A stretch of DNA of 34,895 bases. Origin: Geobacteraceae bacterium. GTDB lineage: Bacteria; Desulfobacterota; Desulfuromonadia; Geobacterales; Geobacteraceae. Made by a program: the position numbers and the translations under genes. The first letter of the stretch is position 1. The number at the start of each line of letters is the position of its first letter. The notes under the pieces are model-generated. The model did no database searches. It was not told the origin of the DNA and was given only the letters and a program-made list of their open reading frames with translations. Shown here piece by piece: positions 33,966 through 34,895 of this stretch. The DNA lies in the NCBI GenBank assembly GCA_905339345.1, contig CAJPFF010000232.1, forward strand, positions 1-34,895. The letters are read 5' to 3'.

Positions 33966-34895
33966 ATGAAGAGGATTACCTCGGCACGGGTGAGCCAGCT
34001 TCTCTTTCTGGCCCTGTTCCTCGTTCTCTTCCTCAGGACCGAATACCGGGGGAGCGACGAGATCAACGGAGCGGTGAACGCCTTTTTCCGGGCCGATCCC
34101 CTGGTGTTCATGAGCTACCTCCTGGCGGCAAAGTCCTTCTCCTGGCTCGTCTTTCCGGGGCTTCTCCTCCTGGTTCTCACAGGGCTCCTGGGGCGGTTTT
34201 TCTGCGGGTGGGTCTGCCCCCTGGGGACGGTCCTCGACCTGGTGACCGGGAAAATCGCCAAATCCGCACCTATCCGGCTCATCAAGGGAAATCTCAAGTA
34301 CTGGCTCCTGGTCCCTCTCCTGGCCGCAGCCCTCTTTGGCGTGAACCTGGCGGGACTCCTGGACCCCATCGCCATCCTCGTCCGGGCCCTCGCCTTTGTC
34401 GTCCACCCGCTGCTGGGCGATGCCGTGAGGGGAGGGTGGGTGGCCCTCTACCGGATCATGGGGGAAGGGCGCGACCTCCTGGCTCCCGGCTATGGGGTGA
34501 TCCGCGACAACCTCCTCCCCTTCCGGGAGACCTTCTATCCCCTGGCATTCCTCTCGGCGCTCATCTTCATCGGCATCCTTTTGCTGGAACGGTACGAAAC
34601 GCGCAACTGGTGCCGAAACCTCTGCCCCCTCGGCACGCTCCTGGGGCTGGCCGCCCGCTTTTCACCCTTTGTTCGGGTCCCGGCGCATCTGCGCCGACTG
34701 CGGCGCCTGCCGCCACCTCTGCCCCACCTCCTTCGACCGGGAGATTCTCCAGAAGGAGGAGTGCATCCTCTGCATGGAGTGCCAGCTTCGCTGTCCCTCG
34801 GGGAGGGCCCGGTTCCGGCTCGCCGGTGTAGCTGCGGGAGAGGGGCCGCTTCTCCCCGGGCGGCGCGTCCTCCTGGGCGGTCTGGTGTCGGGCTT
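33966..34895 (+). CDS. NapH-like membrane 4Fe-4S protein, apparent frameshift, runs off the window
   Basis: From ATG 33966 the frame encodes a membrane protein with helices near VSQLLFLALFLVLFL, LVFPGLLLLVLTGLL and YWLLVPLLAAALFG, and two CxxxCP motifs typical of NapH/NosR-like electron carriers: FFCGWVCPLGT and NWCRNLCPLGT. At about 34,680 the frame breaks: in the next frame (+1) the sequence continues as RRICADCGACRHLCP and CILCMECQLRCP, two 4Fe-4S sites, while the original frame becomes Arg/Pro-rich and meaningless. One extra C in the CCC run at 34,679-34,681 would explain it. So the gene is either a pseudogene, a true frameshift or a sequence error. It follows DUF362 and should pass electrons from the membrane quinone pool to it. 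Confidence 0.75.
   Translation, partial: MKRITSARVSQLLFLALFLVLFLRTEYRGSDEINGAVNAFFRADPLVFMSYLLAAKSFSWLVFPGLLLLVLTGLLGRFFCGWVCPLGTVLDLVTGKIAKSAPIRLIKGNLKYWLLVPLLAAALFGVNLAGLLDPIAILVRALAFVVHPLLGDAVRGGWVALYRIMGEGRDLLAPGYGVIRDNLLPFRETFYPLAFLSALIFIGILLLERYETRNWCRNLCPLGTLLGLAARFSPFVRVPAHLRRLRRLPPPLPHLLRPGDSPEGGVHPLHGVPASLSLGEGPVPARRCSCGRGAASPRAARPPGRSGVGL

Noticed and set aside
33931-33969. A 12-codon open frame overlapping the start of the 4Fe-4S gene by its stop codon
   Set aside because: It could be a coupling leader, but it has no clear ribosome site and no recognisable content.

Overview
The window reads as a GC-rich chromosomal segment of a dissimilatory metal-reducing deltaproteobacterium of the Geobacter type, very close to G. 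sulfurreducens. The grounds are a cluster for a heptaheme c-type plus diheme b-type inner-membrane quinol oxidoreductase (recognised as cbcA/cbcB), a 12-heme cytochrome (omcQ), a sigma-54 activator recognised as bccR, and three separate signalling proteins with periplasmic c-type heme (CxxCH) sensor domains. Species assignment is by recognition of gene order and protein architecture, not by a search.

Layout. 1-5.2 kb: the end of glyQ, then glyS and ppdK (pyruvate phosphate dikinase), each closed by a clear intrinsic terminator. 5.2-9.1 kb: two convergent methyl-accepting chemotaxis proteins; the first has a near-consensus sigma-28 promoter, a periplasmic heme site and an extra C-terminal domain. 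9.2-11.3 kb: a protein ending in a diverged diadenylate-cyclase-like (DAC) domain, and an FAH-family hydrolase. 11.35-14.2 kb: a thiamin operon (TPP riboswitch with attenuator, thiS, thiG, thiE) that also carries a YhcC/TIGR01212-type radical SAM gene. 14.3-23.4 kb: the electron-transfer and redox-sensing island. From right to left on the minus strand it holds a sensor kinase with a heme domain (convergent with bccR), a sigma-54 promoter, two related one-helix mini-proteins flanking a pseudo-receiver, cbcA, cbcB, a long terminator hairpin, then omcQ with its own sigma-70 promoter, a heme sensor with HAMP but no output domain, and a four-helix membrane protein. 23.5-27.0 kb: an alpha/beta hydrolase lipoprotein, a DUF3015 secreted protein, and a DUF4105 envelope protein with a C-terminal beta-barrel-like region. 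27.0-31.8 kb: a glutaredoxin-like lipoprotein translationally coupled to a 1153-residue GH13 enzyme, then an MtfA-type metallopeptidase. 31.8-34.9 kb: a secreted protein of unknown function, then a Tat-signal DUF362 protein and a membrane 4Fe-4S protein whose reading frame is apparently broken near 34,680.

How the genes work together. The likely circuit is that periplasmic heme sensors report redox state or a heme ligand; the kinase passes this to BccR; BccR with sigma-54 activates the mini-protein/pseudo-receiver/cbcAB operon through repeats in the 476-base divergent intergenic region; CbcAB then moves electrons from menaquinol to periplasmic c-type cytochromes such as OmcQ. A second heme sensor of the same fold without a kinase, a pseudo-receiver without a phosphoacceptor, and the paired mini-proteins are the parts of this circuit whose roles are unexplained.
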